Origin: Lentisphaerota bacterium
Lineage (GTDB): Bacteria; Verrucomicrobiota; Lentisphaeria; Oligosphaerales; JABHEG01
DNA length: 64,000 nucleotides
Direction of reading: 5' to 3'
Assembly (NCBI GenBank): GCA_018676675.1
Contig: JABHEG010000065.1
Location: forward strand, 62,001-126,000
Positions 9,068-24,100 of the stretch are shown one piece after another. The stretch's first letter is position 1; every line of letters starts with the position of its first letter. Below the pieces are notes generated by a model, which searched no databases, was not told the origin of the DNA, and saw only the letters and a program-made list of their open reading frames with translations. The translations under genes and the position numbers were made by a program.

Positions 9068-9139
9068 GCGCTCCGGCGTCAACCACAGCGCCGGACACCG
9101 CTCCATTCCGAACCGTCAGGAGACAGGGAAAGATAAACC

Positions 9140-12100
9140 ATGCATAACATGGCCACACCAACCAGAACAGCCTGTTTCGGAGTGACGGTCGCGCTCCTGC
9201 TGCTAGCAGTTGCGGGCGCGACGCGACTCCACGCACAGGGCTCCGTTTCCCTCGACGGCAACGGGGACTTTGTGGACACTCCTCTCACCATCAACGGGGC
9301 ACAGGCGAATGCGTTCACCGCCGAGTGCTGGGTCAGGCTGAATACGGCCACCAAAAACTGGCACAGCATTCTGGATGCGTACGGAGGCCCCGGGACCGCC
9401 CGAAATCTCCAGCTCTGGATCGATGACCAGGGCCGTGTCCGCCTCTACCACAACGGTGAGCAGCACGCCGGCAGCGGAAGCCTTGCCCCGGATCAGTGGT
9501 ATCACCTTGCCTACAGCTACAGCGCTAACAGCGCAAGCGGATATCTCTATATCGATGGAGCGCTGGTTGACACCGTCCCGGTTCCGGTGGGGACACCAAG
9601 TAACGTCTCCCTGCAAGTTGGACGCCGGGCTGACGGCGACCCGAGCAGCTACTGCGACGGGCTCATTGATGAGATCCGCTTCTGGGACCACGGACGAAGC
9701 CAGGCCTCAATACAAGCATCGCGTCTGGCAGAGGTCCCGGCTTCCACACCTGGCTTGCTAGCCTACTGGCGCTTCAACGAGACAAGCGGAACGGCGGCCA
9801 CCGATGCGTCCGCCAACGGCAAGGATGGCACCCTCACCGGAGACGCCCAATTCGTCGCCGCGTCTGCCCCCGTCGCCCCTCAGCAAACCGGCCGCGCACT
9901 GCAGCTCAACGGCTCGGGAGACTACGCCGCCCTCCACACAACCATGTTCAACAGCGTGGGAGCAATACCGGGGATAACCATTGAGGGCTGGCTAAACACC
10001 ACTCTGACGACTCAAGGGATAGTGGTGTCCTCCGATCGCAGCGAATACTGGCGGCTGTGCGTCGGCAATGATATGTCAGAACCCCAGCAGCGCATCTTCT
10101 GGGCAACCACCGGGGACGATGGACTGACCGATGACTTCGTGGGAAACGCCGTGGTCGCCGATGGTATCTGGCACCATATCGCCGTCACCTATGAGTCCGG
10201 TACGGGTAGCAAACGCATTTATGTCGACGGGCAACTCGACGCTGAACGCGTGGCACACAGCGGACGTCCCCTCGGTTCAGGGCTGACCCGCTACGGATTC
10301 ATCGGGACAGGATCCGAAGCCACAGCCTTCGATGGTTCCCGTGCACCCGTCGACTACTTCGTGGGTATGCTGGACGAGCTGCGCATCTGGGACTACGCCC
10401 GATCCCAGGGAGACATTCAGTCAACCATGTCCAGTGAAGTTGACCCCGGCGATCCCAGCCTGATCGGGTACTGGCGCTTTGACGAAGGCAGCGGAGCATC
10501 GGCAGCGGACGTGTCCGGTTCGGGACACGACGGCGTACTGCGCGGCAACGCCGCCTTCACCGTCTCAGGGGCACCGGTCTCTCCCCTCGACGCTTCGGGG
10601 GCCGGCAATGCCGTACAGGTGGATGGCAGCACCGGCTATGTGCTGGTATCGGATGCGGACAGCCTGGATCTGGCTACCGGCATCACGATAGAAGGTTGGA
10701 TCAACCCCCTCGCCACGAGCAGCGATTGGCCGACCATGCTCGCGAAGTGGACAGGCTCCTCCTACCTCGAAAACTATGCACTGGGTATCCAGAACCTGCA
10801 CGTCTACAGTGAGATCCAGACCACAAATGGGAACATCCTGCGCCAGACCTCTGCGGACATCGTCACCACTGGCGAATGGCAACACATCGCCATGACATGG
10901 AGCACCGACACGAGCGCCATGCGCCTGTTCCGCAATGGCACGATGGTCCAGGAATGGACAGGCATAACCGGAACGATCACCACCTCATCCCACCCGATTG
11001 CCATCGGCTCAACCTACCGCGGGGTCAACGTTCACCCGTTCAACGGCGGCATTGATGAGGTACGCCTCTGGAGTTACGCCCGTACGGCAGCCGAAGTGAA
11101 CGCATCCAAGTCCACCGTGCTTTCCGGAAACGAACCGGGTCTGGTAGGGTACTGGCGCTTCAATGAGACCGCGGGGACAGCCACGGAAGACGCGTCAGCA
11201 AGCGACCATGCTGGGACGTTGACCGGCGGGGCGGAATTCGTGGCCTCTCAGGCACCCGTCTTTGCCCCTTCAGGTATCGGAGCCGGACAGGCAATCTCGT
11301 TGGACGGGCTCGACGATGCAGCGCAGGTCACGACACCCAATGATCTGCCTGTTGGTGCCGAACCACGGACGATTGAAGCCTGGATGAAGTCCTACGGCCC
11401 AACCGTCGGAGACAAGTACCAGACCATCGTTGGTTACGGATCACCCGGGACCGACACGAGCACCTTCCTTCTTGAGCTGGGAGGAGACCCCGCCAGCCCA
11501 AATAACGGGAAGCTCTGCCTCATAGGCTGGCATCATGACCTACATGGCAACACGACGCTCGATGCCAACCGCTGGTACCACGTCGCAGTGACCTACGACG
11601 GAACAACCACCAAACTCTACGTTGACGGACAACTGGATGGGGCAGACACCCGCTCCTACAACACGATTCTGAACGCCGAAGGTCTGCTCCTGGGAAGTTC
11701 CCCTGCCAATGACGGCTGGCACACAGCATTCAACGGGCTGTTGGACGAAGTGCGCATCTGGAGTGTGGCCCGAACGGCCGATCAACTTCGGGCAACGATG
11801 CACAATTCACTGCTCGGAGTCGAGGCGGGATTGGTCAGCTACTGGCGATTTGATGGGGACGTCCTGACCGACGGTGCCCCCGCAGGTAACGACGCGCAAA
11901 TCGTCGGCGATGCAGGCTTTGCCTTCTCCGATGCCCCCGTGAACCCCGCAGCAACCGGCACACCGTTCGCGCCCGTGCCCGCGACCGGGCGTCCTTACAG
12001 TGTCGTCATCGACACCCTCAGTATCGATGGCCACACTCCTCCTTCAGGCACCGAGATCGGGGTCTTCGACGGGCCGCTCTGTGTCGGCTCTGCTCTCTAC

Positions 12101-15100
12101 GCCGATGGGAATACGCTGATCACCGCGTGGGAGAGCGATCCAGACCGCAACCTGGCCGGCTTCACCCCGGGCAACCCGATGACCTTCAGCGTCCGGACAA
12201 CCTGGTTCTCGGAAGTCTACACGTTCACCGCTCTGCCTGAGTTCAGCCAGGGCGACGGGACGTTCGGCCCTGCCCCGTTCACCGTGGCCAGCGTCACCGT
12301 GACCACCAACAGGGAACCGGTCATCGAGTTGTCTGAATCGCTGCTGAACTTTCACACTATTGAGGAGCAAGCGAGTTCGTCACTCTCATTCCTCGTCTCA
12401 AACGTCGGGAATGCAGTCGCTCAGGTTTCCGACATCAGCAGCAGCGCTTCGGTCTTCTCGGTTGCCCCGGGAGCCCTGGCACTGCGTCCGGGCGAAGCTC
12501 AGCCCGTCACCGTCACCTTCTCGCCGACCGCTGCCCTGGACTACTCGGCCAGCCTGACACTGACCAGCGACAGCCCTCAGACACCCGTTCTAAACGTGAC
12601 CTTGCACGGGACGGGGCTGCCCACCCCAATCCCCGAAATCCGGGCAGTGCCCGAATCCCTTGATTTGGGAACGGTCACAGCGGGAGAGACAAGCCAAGCG
12701 TTGCTCACGCTTACCAACACAGGCAATGCCGACCTGACTGTCACAGGTATTGCCGCCAGTGAGCCGGCGTATACCATCGATGGGGCGACGGCCTTCACGC
12801 TGACCCCCGGCGAGACCCGTGACGTGATGGTTCAGTTCACGCCCCAGAGCAAAGGCTCGAAACCGACCAAATTGACGATCACGACCGCGGCGGCAGGGAG
12901 TCTGCAGATCCCCATCACCGGGGTGGGCGTTGACGGCCAGTTCACCCCCGTCGACGACACAGGGCGCCCCTACACCATCATCGTCGACACAGTCGAGATC
13001 GCTGGAGCACCGTTGCTGGTAGGCGACGAAATTGCCGTCTTCGATGGTCCGCTGTGCGTGGGAAGAACGGGAGGCGACCAGGGGCAGGCAGCTTACCTCC
13101 CCGGCACCTCAGATTATCTGTCCACACCGGCCGTCGCCCTCCCCTCAAGCTACACACTGGAAGCCTGGGTCAAGTTCCCCTTGCCCGCGACGAGCGGAGG
13201 CTGGCGCACACTCTACCAACATGGGCCAAGCAATCACCACGTCCTGGTGGAGTTATCTGGAAGGCTGGGAGTGTACAACTACGGCTTCTACCCGTCCGGA
13301 TACGACGTGGACGTGCTTCCAGATGGCTGGCATTTCGTCTCAGCAGTCGCATCAGGGAGCAGTACCGCGTTCTACATAAACGGGGAGTATGTCGGCAGCA
13401 GTACCACCCGCCAGGGAAACACCATACGCTATCTGGGGAACTATGTAGGAGGGGGCCAGAATATCGGCTTGGCCGACGAATTCCGCATCTGGGGCATCGC
13501 CCGAACAGGCGAAGACATCCGACATGACATGTGGCAGAGCCTGCAGGGGGATGAGACAGGGCTTCTTGCCTACTGGAACTTCGCCGATGGGTCTCTGACC
13601 GACCGGACCGTTAACGCCTACACGGCAACGCTCAATGGAGGAGCCACACTGATCGCGGCAGGCCACGTGTTCGGACGTCCTCAGATCACAGCCTGGCATG
13701 AGGATGCTGCTCGCCAACTGCCCGGGTTCACGATGGGGAATGCGATGACCTTCAAAGTCTGGGTCACGGTGCACGGGACGCCAGTCGAGATTGCCGCCAC
13801 GCCGACGTTCCTTGTCGGCAACGGTCAGTTCGGAGACGGCGCATTCTCGGTCGTACGACTCGAAGCCGACCCCGGCTTGGCCCCCGACATTCAGCTGTCC
13901 ACCGATCGCCTGTACGTGGGCCAGGTGCGGGTGGGACAGGCTGCGGAGCAGACACTCACCATCACCAACTCGGGCAACGCACTGCTCAGGGTATCCGGTC
14001 TGGTCGAGTCCTCATCTGAGTTCTCTCTGTCAAGCGATTCAGTCGATCTGAACGCCCAGGAATCGGCGGACATCACAATCACCTTCTCACCGACCCAGGT
14101 CGGCAATGCCGTCGTCCCACTCGACGTCTACTCCGATGATCCTGACGAAGGACGCCTCCAGGTCATTCTCGAGGGCTTTGCCCTGCCGGCCGGAAGCCCG
14201 GATATCGCTCTCTCGGCCGGAGCCCTGCAGTTCCAGCCTGTCGCCGCTGCAGACAGCGCGACACTCACATTCCACGTGATCAATACCGGAACAGCCCCGC
14301 TGTCGGTCACCAGCCTCAGTTCAGATGATCCCCAGTTCACTGCAAGCCCGACATCCTTTACCCTCAACAACACCAACGACCATCAGGAAGTGGCCGTCAC
14401 ATTTGCCCCAACAGAGACGGGAGCCACAGTGGCCGCCATAGGGGTTACGTCTAATGCAGGAACACGGTGGCTCTCTGCTCGAGGCGTAGGATTTGCCGAG
14501 CACTTCACACCGGTTCCACCCACCGGGAAACCCTACCATGTTGTCGTGAGTGAGACGAACCTTCACGATGTGCTCCACGTGGGCGATGAGATTGCACTGC
14601 TTGACGGAGAAACAGTCGTGGGACGGGCCGTGGTGGGGAACTTCGGATCTTCGTTGGATCTGGACGGAAGCGGGGATTACGCCCAGATTCCGGACACGCC
14701 CGAACTCAACCCGGAGTCGGCCCTCACCGTGATGGCTTGGGTCAGGACGACAGATGGAGGAGCATCGGAGACGATCGTCACCAAGACCAATGGCTGTGCC
14801 AGCAGCGGCTATCTTATTTGGCTGAACGAGAACAGCGTTGGCGCAGGCCGTCCCGGCTTCTGGGTCGGAGCCGGTCCCTGGCTGGATGCCCCAATAGCGA
14901 TCCATGATGGACAGTGGCACCATGTGGCGGGGACATTCGACGGCACGACGGCACGCATATACGTCGATGGCGTCCTGCGCAACAGCGGAGCCCGCAGTGC
15001 GAATCTGGCCTCGGGAAACCCTCTCCAAATCGGCGCGAGCACGTACTGCGGAAACCCCCTGGACGGCCAAATCGACAACGTCCGGATCTTCAATGTGGCC

Positions 15101-18100
15101 CTCGCTGAGGGTGAACTAAACGAGGCCATGTCGGGCGGTGTGCCAGTCGACGAACGCACCGTCGGCTTCTGGGAGTTCAACGGGTCCGCGCTCGACACCA
15201 GCGGGAATGACGGCCATGGGGCGCTCTACGGCAACGCAACGCTCAACGGAGCCCAGTGTCCTGTGTCCGACTTCGTCTTCGATGCCGTAGGCTGGCAGGC
15301 CGACCCCGGGCAGGGACTTGAGGGATTCACGCCTGGGAACACGATCGGCTTCAAAGTCTGGACGAGCATAAACGGCTACGCCGCTGAGCTGGCTGCAGAA
15401 GGCCAGTTCCTGGTGGGAGACGGCCGTTTCGGAACCGGAGCCTACAGCGTTGTCCAGCTCACGATTGCCCTCCCAGACATCGTTGCCGATCCCACGGCCG
15501 TTTTCGAGGCGCTGCCCGAAGGTTCACAAGCTCAGGAGACCGTGACGATCAGCAACCCGGGACAGGAAGACCTGGCCTTCGATGTTGCGCTCGCCTCTAC
15601 CGGCTCCTCAGCTCTGTTCTCGGGAGGCTACATCCCCACCTCGCTTCAGACGTCCCTCGACGCATGGACCATTGAAGCGTGGATCCTGGATAAAGGCACA
15701 CGCAACGGCACCTATCGCTCAATCGTCCAGACGAATGCCACCAATGATAATGCGGTCTACCTGTACCCATCGGGAGTGCTTGGGTTCTGGCCCGCCGGCA
15801 CGTCACCAACTGTCGTGTCTCCCGGCGCGTGGACGCACGTAGCCGTCACGCTTGCCGAAGACAAGACCATGACCTTCTACATCAACGGAATAGCAGCCGG
15901 CACGCTCTCCACCGATCTCCCGGCTCTGGACAACGTCAGAATCGGTGGAGCCCACAACAATGACGGTGAGCAGTTCCCCGGGCACATCGATGAGGTCCGT
16001 CTGTGGGATCACCCCCGCTCTCCGGTAGAGATCCAGCAAGACCGGCTGCGCCGCCTCACCGGCGGGGAGCCCGGCCTGGTCGCGTACTGGAACTTCGATA
16101 GCGACACAGCAGATGATCTGGGGCCCAACGCCGGACATGGGACGCTGACCGGCAGTGTGTTGGTGACTGAGACGAATGCTCCGGTCCTTACCGACTGGCT
16201 GAGTGTCACGCCTCTCACTGGAACAGTGGCCCCGGGTGCCCAGACCGACCTGGCCCTGGCCATTGACACCACCGGACTCATCGACGGCCTCTACACAGTC
16301 GGCCTGGCACTTGCCAACAACGTTCCGGGCGAATCGCCGCTGACCGTTCCCGTGTCGGTAAATGTGACCGGAAACGCTCAAATCAGTGCTGCTCCGCCAA
16401 CGCTCAGTTTCGAAGAAACTATCGTCGGCCAGGGAAGGGCACTGGTCTGCACAATCTCCAATATTGGGACAGATACGCTGAACATTGACACGTTGGAGAT
16501 TGCAGGTGCGACTGGCTTCTCTCTTGTCGATCCGCCTGCCCTTCCTCTGGCCTTGGGCCCGCTCGCCGAGCATGATCTCACGATCCGTTTCGCCCCGGGC
16601 GTAGCAGGAGAAACCACCGCCCAACTCGCGGTCACTTCCGATGCCGCCAACGCACCAGCCCTGGATGTCGACCTGATCGGCACAGGCCTTACCCCGCCGG
16701 ATATCGACGTGACTCCTCTCACCTGGACGGGAACGCTGGCCTCCGGGACAATCGAGAACGTCACAGTCAGTGTAGCCAATCAAGGGCAGGCCCTGCTCAG
16801 TGTGGCGGTATCCGACGACGCAGCCTGGCTCAATCCGGATCAAACGGCGTTCACGGTTGACGTCGGCCAGACACGTGACCTCATCGTGAGCGTCAGCACG
16901 ATCGGCGTCTTCGCGGGTCAGTACGCTGGATCCGCTCTCTTGAGCTCTGACGACCCCGATGAGCCGGAGACGCCCATCGCCTTCACCCTCACGGTCACCG
17001 GGAGTCCGGAGATCACGACCGTCGACCAAGTGGAATTCGGCATCCGTGACGTGGGTCTGACCGACACCCGCGACGTGCTGCTCGAGAACACCGGCAGTGA
17101 CACCCTCACGGTCACTGCGCTCGACGTTTCAACTGCCATCTTTGCGGTGACTGGAGATCTGCCGATGGAGATTGCTCCCGGCCAATCGGAAGCCGTCCAG
17201 CTCGGATTCACACCGGAAACAGACGCCGCTTACACCGCCGTTCTCACGATCACATCAAACGCTGCCAATTCTCCCGGCCGTCAAATTGCCTTGCGTGGCA
17301 CGGGCAAGATCCCCCCAGACATCTCTGTGGCACCCACGCTGGTGACGGAGAGCCTCCTTTCCGGCGAAAGCAGCCGGAAACTCCTCACAGTCCGCAACGT
17401 CGGCCGGGACGACCTCACCTATACCATCGGACTTGACGACGCCGCTCGCACCGCACTCAACCTGGACGGGACGGGTGACTATGTCAGCACGGTAGACGCC
17501 CCTTCTCTCACCGCAACCACAGCGCTAACCCTCGAGTGCTGGCTCAACGCCGAAGGAACGGGAGAACGCTTCCTCGTGAGCAAAGAGTCCCTGGGAACCG
17601 GCCCCATACAGCTTTGGGTAAGAACGGATGGACTCCTGCAGTTCCGCCTGAACGGCGCCCATGATCTCGTATCGACGACCCCTGTCCCAACCGGTGTCTG
17701 GACCCATATTGCCGCGACCTTTGATGGAGCAACGCTGCGCCTGTTCGTGAATGGTGAACTCGACGGTCAGGTCACCGTGCCCACATTCAGCATTAGCACA
17801 ACGACCGACAACCTGCGCTTGGGGCGTGCCTCAGACGGCAGATATTTCCAGGGAAGTATCGATGAGTTTCGTCTCTGGCTGGTAGAGCGCAATCAGTCTG
17901 GCATTCAGGCTCTGATGAGACAGTCAGCGACCGGGCAGGAAAACGGGCTCTCGCTCTACTACCGATTCGATGAGGCCACAGGGAATATCGCCCGCGACAC
18001 CACCCCTGCCGGCAATGATGGGACGTACTTCGGCAACGCGGCCCGCCTACCTTCCGCAGCGCCGATCAACCAGTTTCTGAGCGTCTCTCCAACAACGGGA

Positions 18101-21100
18101 ACGCTGCCGGCAAACGCCTCAGACACCATCAACCTCGACTTCGACGCGGCCGGCCTCATCAGCAACCTGTACGAGCAGCAGTTGACCATCACCAGCAATG
18201 ACCCGGACGAGCCTACACTCGCGATCCCCGTCCGCTTGACGGTTGCCGGGAACGGGCGAATCGAGGTCTCCAGCGAAGCACTGACCTTCGGCCAGACCTA
18301 CGTCGGCGTGACCAACGCCTTGCCCCTTACCGTCACCAACACCGGCTCTGAATCGCTGACGATCTACTCGTGGCTCTTCGACGAGGGCAGTTTTTCGGTC
18401 TCCCGGGAAATCACCGACCTGACGCCGTTCTCCGAACGAACGATCAACGTCTTCTTTTCCCCCGCAGCAGCCGGAACGATCAATGGTGCACTGACGATCG
18501 TGAACAACTCATCCAACCAGGCGGAACAGCTCATCTCGTTGACCGGCGAAGCGGTCTCCCCTCCCATTATCGAGGTCGCCCCGCCGGCCATCACAGTCAA
18601 CCTGGAGGCGGGGCAGACGTCCGCGGAACAGCTTTCCCTCGGCAACACGGGAGCCAGCGACCTCGAGTATCAGATCGTGTCTGCTGCAGGAAATGGCGCC
18701 GGACAGGCAGGTGCTCTGACAGGTGGAACAGGGGCTTTGCCCGGTGTTGCCGAGTATGACACGCAAGTTCTGACCCTTGAAGCGTGGCTCCGGCCAGCCT
18801 TCACTCAAACGGATCAAGGGGCCGCCCTTTTCTCGCGCCACGACCTCCAGGGCAACACTATTTTCACCGTCCGCATTTGGTCCGGAGAAGCCACATCGGC
18901 CCTCGGCCAGAGCGGCTACCAGATCGACACCGCCGATGTGTCAAGCGGCCCCATCCCCTACGACTTTGTCGCGGGACAGTGGGTCCATTCCGCCGTCATC
19001 TTCACCGCCAGCACCGCCCAGTTGTTCATCAATGGCATCCCCGTCTACGCGATGGAGAAGTCAGCCTTCGATTTCACCGCAGCTACGGATCTCCTGATCG
19101 GCTCAGATGCAGCCGGCAATCGTTTCCAGGGCGACGTTGATGAAGTCCGACTGTGGGGCGCCGCGGTAAGTCAGTCTCTCCTGAACAGCCGAAAAAACCA
19201 CGGCCTCGTCGGCGATGAACCCGACCTTGCCGGCTACTTCACGTTTGATGGTGTGTCGCGTGCGCTCACGGTGGAGGACCTGTCGCCTGTCGGCAATGAC
19301 CTCGTCCTGACCGGCCAGGTACAGCTCGTCCTGTCAACAGCCCCCATTGCCGCAGGCACCGGTTCCGGAGTAACATGGCTCTCATTGAGCAGAACTCTCG
19401 GTACTGTGACGCCCGGAACTCAGGACATCGTTTCTCTGGGATTCAACACCCAGGATCTTGAGTACGGAACCTACACGAATGACCTGACCGTCGCCTCAAA
19501 CGATGTGGTAAACGGCGTCCTGACAGTTCCCGTCACTCTCACTGTCAACGCCCCGCAGCTGGCACTGTCGCACAGTGAGATGCTTTTTGGTCCAGCCAGC
19601 ATTGAGGGTCAAGTCGACCGGCTGCTGACCATCATCAACACCGGCAACCGTGATCTGACCGTCGACTCTCTGGTCCTGGATTCAGCCACGGCCTACTCGC
19701 TCATCGACGCAAACACGCCTTTCACCGTGCTGCCGACCGAGTTCCGCCAAATCACCGTGCGTTTCGCGCCCCCGACGGTGGCCACCCACCAGGCCCAACT
19801 CACCGTCGCCTCAAACGCGGGGATCGAGACGATGGGGCTGAGCGGCAGCGGCTATCAACCTGTGCCGGACATCACCGTTTCCCAGCCAACCGTCAGCCTC
19901 GACGTAAACGAAGGGCAAACCGCCGGCAAGACGTTCACCATCACCAACGACGGAGAAGCCGACCTGACCGTTTCGCTCTCCAACGGCCTCTCCTGGCTGA
20001 CTGCTCTGCCTCCCGCCGACACCATCGAGCCCGGGCAGTCAACCATCATCAGTGTCACGGCCGATGCCGCAGACATCCTTCCGGATGCCTACACGGACAC
20101 CCTCGCGATCGTGACCAACGATCCGGACGAAGGGACCGTCAATGTCGGCGTCACCATCGAGGTCGGTCCGGAACCGACCATGCACCTCCCTGTCACAGGG
20201 ATGAGTGTCTCCGTCGCACCGGACGCGACTGAAGCCGAGTCCTTTGTCATTGAGAATACGGGTCTGGGAACGTTGGGGGTCATCATCACGGAAAGTGTCC
20301 CTTGGATCACCGATTTTGCGCTGGATGAACGCATCGCCGGCAACGGTTCGTTGACGGTCAACTACACTATCGACACGACCGGTCTCGGGGGGGGGCAACA
20401 GGTTGGGGTCATCAGCATTTCCTCCAACGACGGTCCTGCCCAGTTCACCGTCACCCTCACCGTTCTCGCTCCCGTGATCTCACTGCCGGAGACCGTGGCC
20501 GAGCAGACACTCACCCAGAACCGTACAGCCACAGTTGCTCTGGAGATCGAGAACAACGGCCATGCCGCCCTTACCGGCACGGTGGCCGAGCAGGCCCCAC
20601 TGCCCTGGCTGGGCCTGGCCCCGGCCAGCCTGAACATCCCGCCGGGAGAAAACGCCGATGTAGCTCTAACCTTTGACTCCAACGGGCTGGAAGCAGGCAC
20701 AACCTACGAGGGAACGCTGCAGATCACCCACAACGACCCCGTGCGCCCGGCCCAGACCGTAGCAGTACGTCTGAACGTCACGAGCAACGCCACTATCGTC
20801 TCCGTTGCATCCGACAACGCCGTTGGCTACGGACCTGGCCAGGTCATCACCGTTACCCAGAGATTCGCGACCGAAGCGGTCGTCCAGGATGTGGTCTTCC
20901 TGACCCAGCTGATCGACCCCAACACGCCGGATCCGCCTCTGACCGCGACCACGCGCACCGCGTCGATCACCGCGGGGGGGGACAATCGGCACCAGTCCCA
21001 GCTCACCATTCCGGCTGGCACGGCGTCGGGCAGTTACACCTTGCGCACGATCCTGACCGATGCCGACACCGGCTTGCTGCAGGATGAGAGTGACGTCTCC

Positions 21101-24100
21101 GTGCAAATCGGGTTGCCTGGACTGAACGTCACCCCAAGCATCCTCACGTTTGCTGATCCGGTCGTGGTCGGTGACCAGACCTCTATGGCCCTGACACTGA
21201 CCAGCACGGGCGATCTGCCGGTGACCTTCGATCTCACCGGAGCTGCAGCGCCCTTCGCCGCGTCCCCGACGGCAGGGACAGTCCCGGTCGGGAGTCAGGT
21301 GGAGGTCACCGTGACATTCCAGCCCGAGGCCGGCGGCGCGCACAACACGACGCTGACCGTCGATGCCGCAGACGGACAGCACCACGTAGCCGTCAGTGCT
21401 GTGGCCAGCCAGGCCGCACTGACCGTCCAGCCTGCCGACATTGGTGACACACTGAACTTCGGCGCACGCCGATCGCACGCTCTCACCCTCACTAACGCCG
21501 GCGACGGGCCCCTCTCCTATGTTGTCAGTGGTGTGAGCGAAGCGATGGCGGGACAAGCTCTCGTGGTGGATGGAACGGGAACACACGCCGCAGTGGCCGA
21601 TACGGCTGCTCTCAACCCGACGGTCCTCACCGTCGAGACGTGGGTCTCCGCGGCCGGTGCTCCGGGGCGGGTCATCGTGGCAAAATCCACCACCACTGAC
21701 TGGACCGACGGCTACGGACTCTTCCTCGATCCCGTGACCGGTGAAGCAACGTTTTTCGTGGGAGACGTGGGCGCCAACCGTGTATCTGCTGCGCTTCCTG
21801 GCGGGGCCTGGCATCACCTTGCGGGGGTCTACGATGGCTCAGGCCTCATTCTCTACATCGATGGGGAGGTCGCGAACAGCACGACGGCCGGCGCATCGTC
21901 TGTTCCTTCATCTGCGCCGTTGTTCATCGGGGCCGGTCCGGGGGCTGCGCTCGGCTGGCAGGGCCAGATCGATGAGGTGCGCCTGTGGAACGTGGCACGC
22001 ACGCAACCGCAGATTATGGGGAACATGGATGGGCCACTGACCGGCTACGAGCCGGACCTCGTGGGCTACTGGAACTTCGACGACGGCACTGCGGCAGATG
22101 CAACGACGACACCCAATGACGGAACGCTTGAGCTCGGCGCGATCACAGCGCCATCCCTCGCTCCCATGAGCACGCAATGGCTCGCCATCTCGCAAGCTGT
22201 CGGCACAGTGGCCGCCGGCCAGATCGTCGGCCTCATGCTGCATATGAATGCGGACACCGCACCGGGCCCCTACCAGGCATCCGTCCTCATCCAGTCCAAC
22301 GATCCCATCCAGCCGGCTGTGACCATCCCCGTGACCCTCTTCGTCAACGGCGGAACGGTGATGGTATCTCCCGAGTCGATTGACCGAACAGTGGGTAGCG
22401 GGGCCATCCTTCAGGAAACACTTGAACTGAGCAACGGCGGCGTGGCCGACCTGCATGTGACCGTCTCCGAACCTGCCCCCTGGATGAGCGTCTCCCCGAC
22501 TTCGCTGACAATCGCCCCCGGGGCCACTGAAACCGCCACCGTGACCTTGGACGGCGCGTACGCCCCAGGCGAGTACAACGCGAACGTCAGCGTCGAATCC
22601 GACGACCCGAACACCCCTCTAATCGACGTGCCGGTGCACTTCCTGATCTCGGGAGCGGCCTTGGCGGCCGCCCCCGTGACGCTCGACTTCGGCCACGTTG
22701 TCGTCGGCTACGATCGGACGCGACAGGTGACCCTGACCAACACCGGCAACGAAACCCTCACGCTCCTGGAGGCGGACGCGCCGCCACCCTTTACGCCCGG
22801 AGCCGTTGCCGGTGTAGAGCTTGCGCCGGGCGCTGTTCACACGCTGGATGTCAACTTTCAGGCCGGTGCCACGGTGTTTTACAGCGAGGCCCTGACCATC
22901 GAGACAAGTGCCGGCCCCGCCCAGGTCTCACTCCGGGGGACCGGTGTGGCCCAGAACGCGAGGTGGCACTACAGCTTCACGACGCACGACTTCGACTTGG
23001 TCGACATCGCGACCGGAGCATCTCGCAGCCTCGTCGTCACCAACACGGGGAACATCCCCATCCAAGTCGACGACTTTGCCACTTCCGACCCCCATTTCGG
23101 GGCCTCCGACACGAGCTTCGGCCTAGCGGTCGGCGAGAGCATTGCCGTGGATGTCACGTTCAGCCCGACCAGCGTTGCCAGCTACAACGGTACGCTGAAC
23201 TGGGCTTCCAATGCTGGAACGGCGGAAGTCATCGTCTCGGGTAAGGGGTTCCGGCTGAGTGAATCGCCGATGTTGACGTACGACGCATCTGACGACTATG
23301 CAGAAGAGCACGGGGTCTATCCACGCCTCGGCACACCCGACACCTTCTTCGAGTACCGCGTCCTCTACACCGATCCTGATGGAAACCCGCCGATGGCAGG
23401 ATACCCCAAAATCCTGCTGGATCTCAGCGGAGATGGGGATGCGCTGGATCCGCACGAAGGCGCGTTCACAATGGAAGAAGCCGACGACACCGACTTCAAC
23501 TTCGCAGATGGCAAGCTCTACTCCCTGATCCTGAACCTTCCCCTCAATAAGCAGCCGGGCTACGATTTCATCGCCTATGACGCCCTCGGCAACCCCGCGA
23601 TCGGTACCGCAACGACGTACGTACGAGGCCCAGCGGTCACCAACGACGTGCTCGACCTATCCATCTACGCCAGCGACATCACCTTCTCCAACCAGAACCC
23701 GTTGCCGGGGGAGGTCATCACGATCACGGCCTACGTCCACAACCGGTCCGACTTCCCGGCCGAAGACATCTCCGTCAAGTTCTACGAAGAGGACCTGTTC
23801 CTGCGCGAGTGGGTGGTGCCTCGTCTGTCCCCGCAGAGCTCCACCAGCGTCACCATCGAGCACGTGTTCACCATAGACCAGTTCTACCCGATGCGAGTTG
23901 TGCTCGATGAGGCGAACACCATTGATGAGGACAACGAACTCAACAATTTCGCGATTCGCCCGATCACCGTCGGAGACTTCTCCGTTCCCGGCAAGATCGA
24001 GTCCAGCGCGGCGCTCAACACCTCAACCGTCTATCCCTACGGCACGGTTCGCCTGTACGGCCGAGCTGACTACGTCAACTCTTTCGATGTGAACCCGAGT

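Noticed and set aside
20387..20981. G9 (20387-20395) and G8 (20974-20981) runs in the giant gene, with C8 runs at 3220-3227 and 50151-50158 and a C9 run at 844-852, as phase-variation sites
   Set aside because: At an estimated 60-62% GC, chance alone predicts about seven runs of eight or more G or C in 64 kb; five were seen. There is no enrichment. Only read-level indels would revive the idea.
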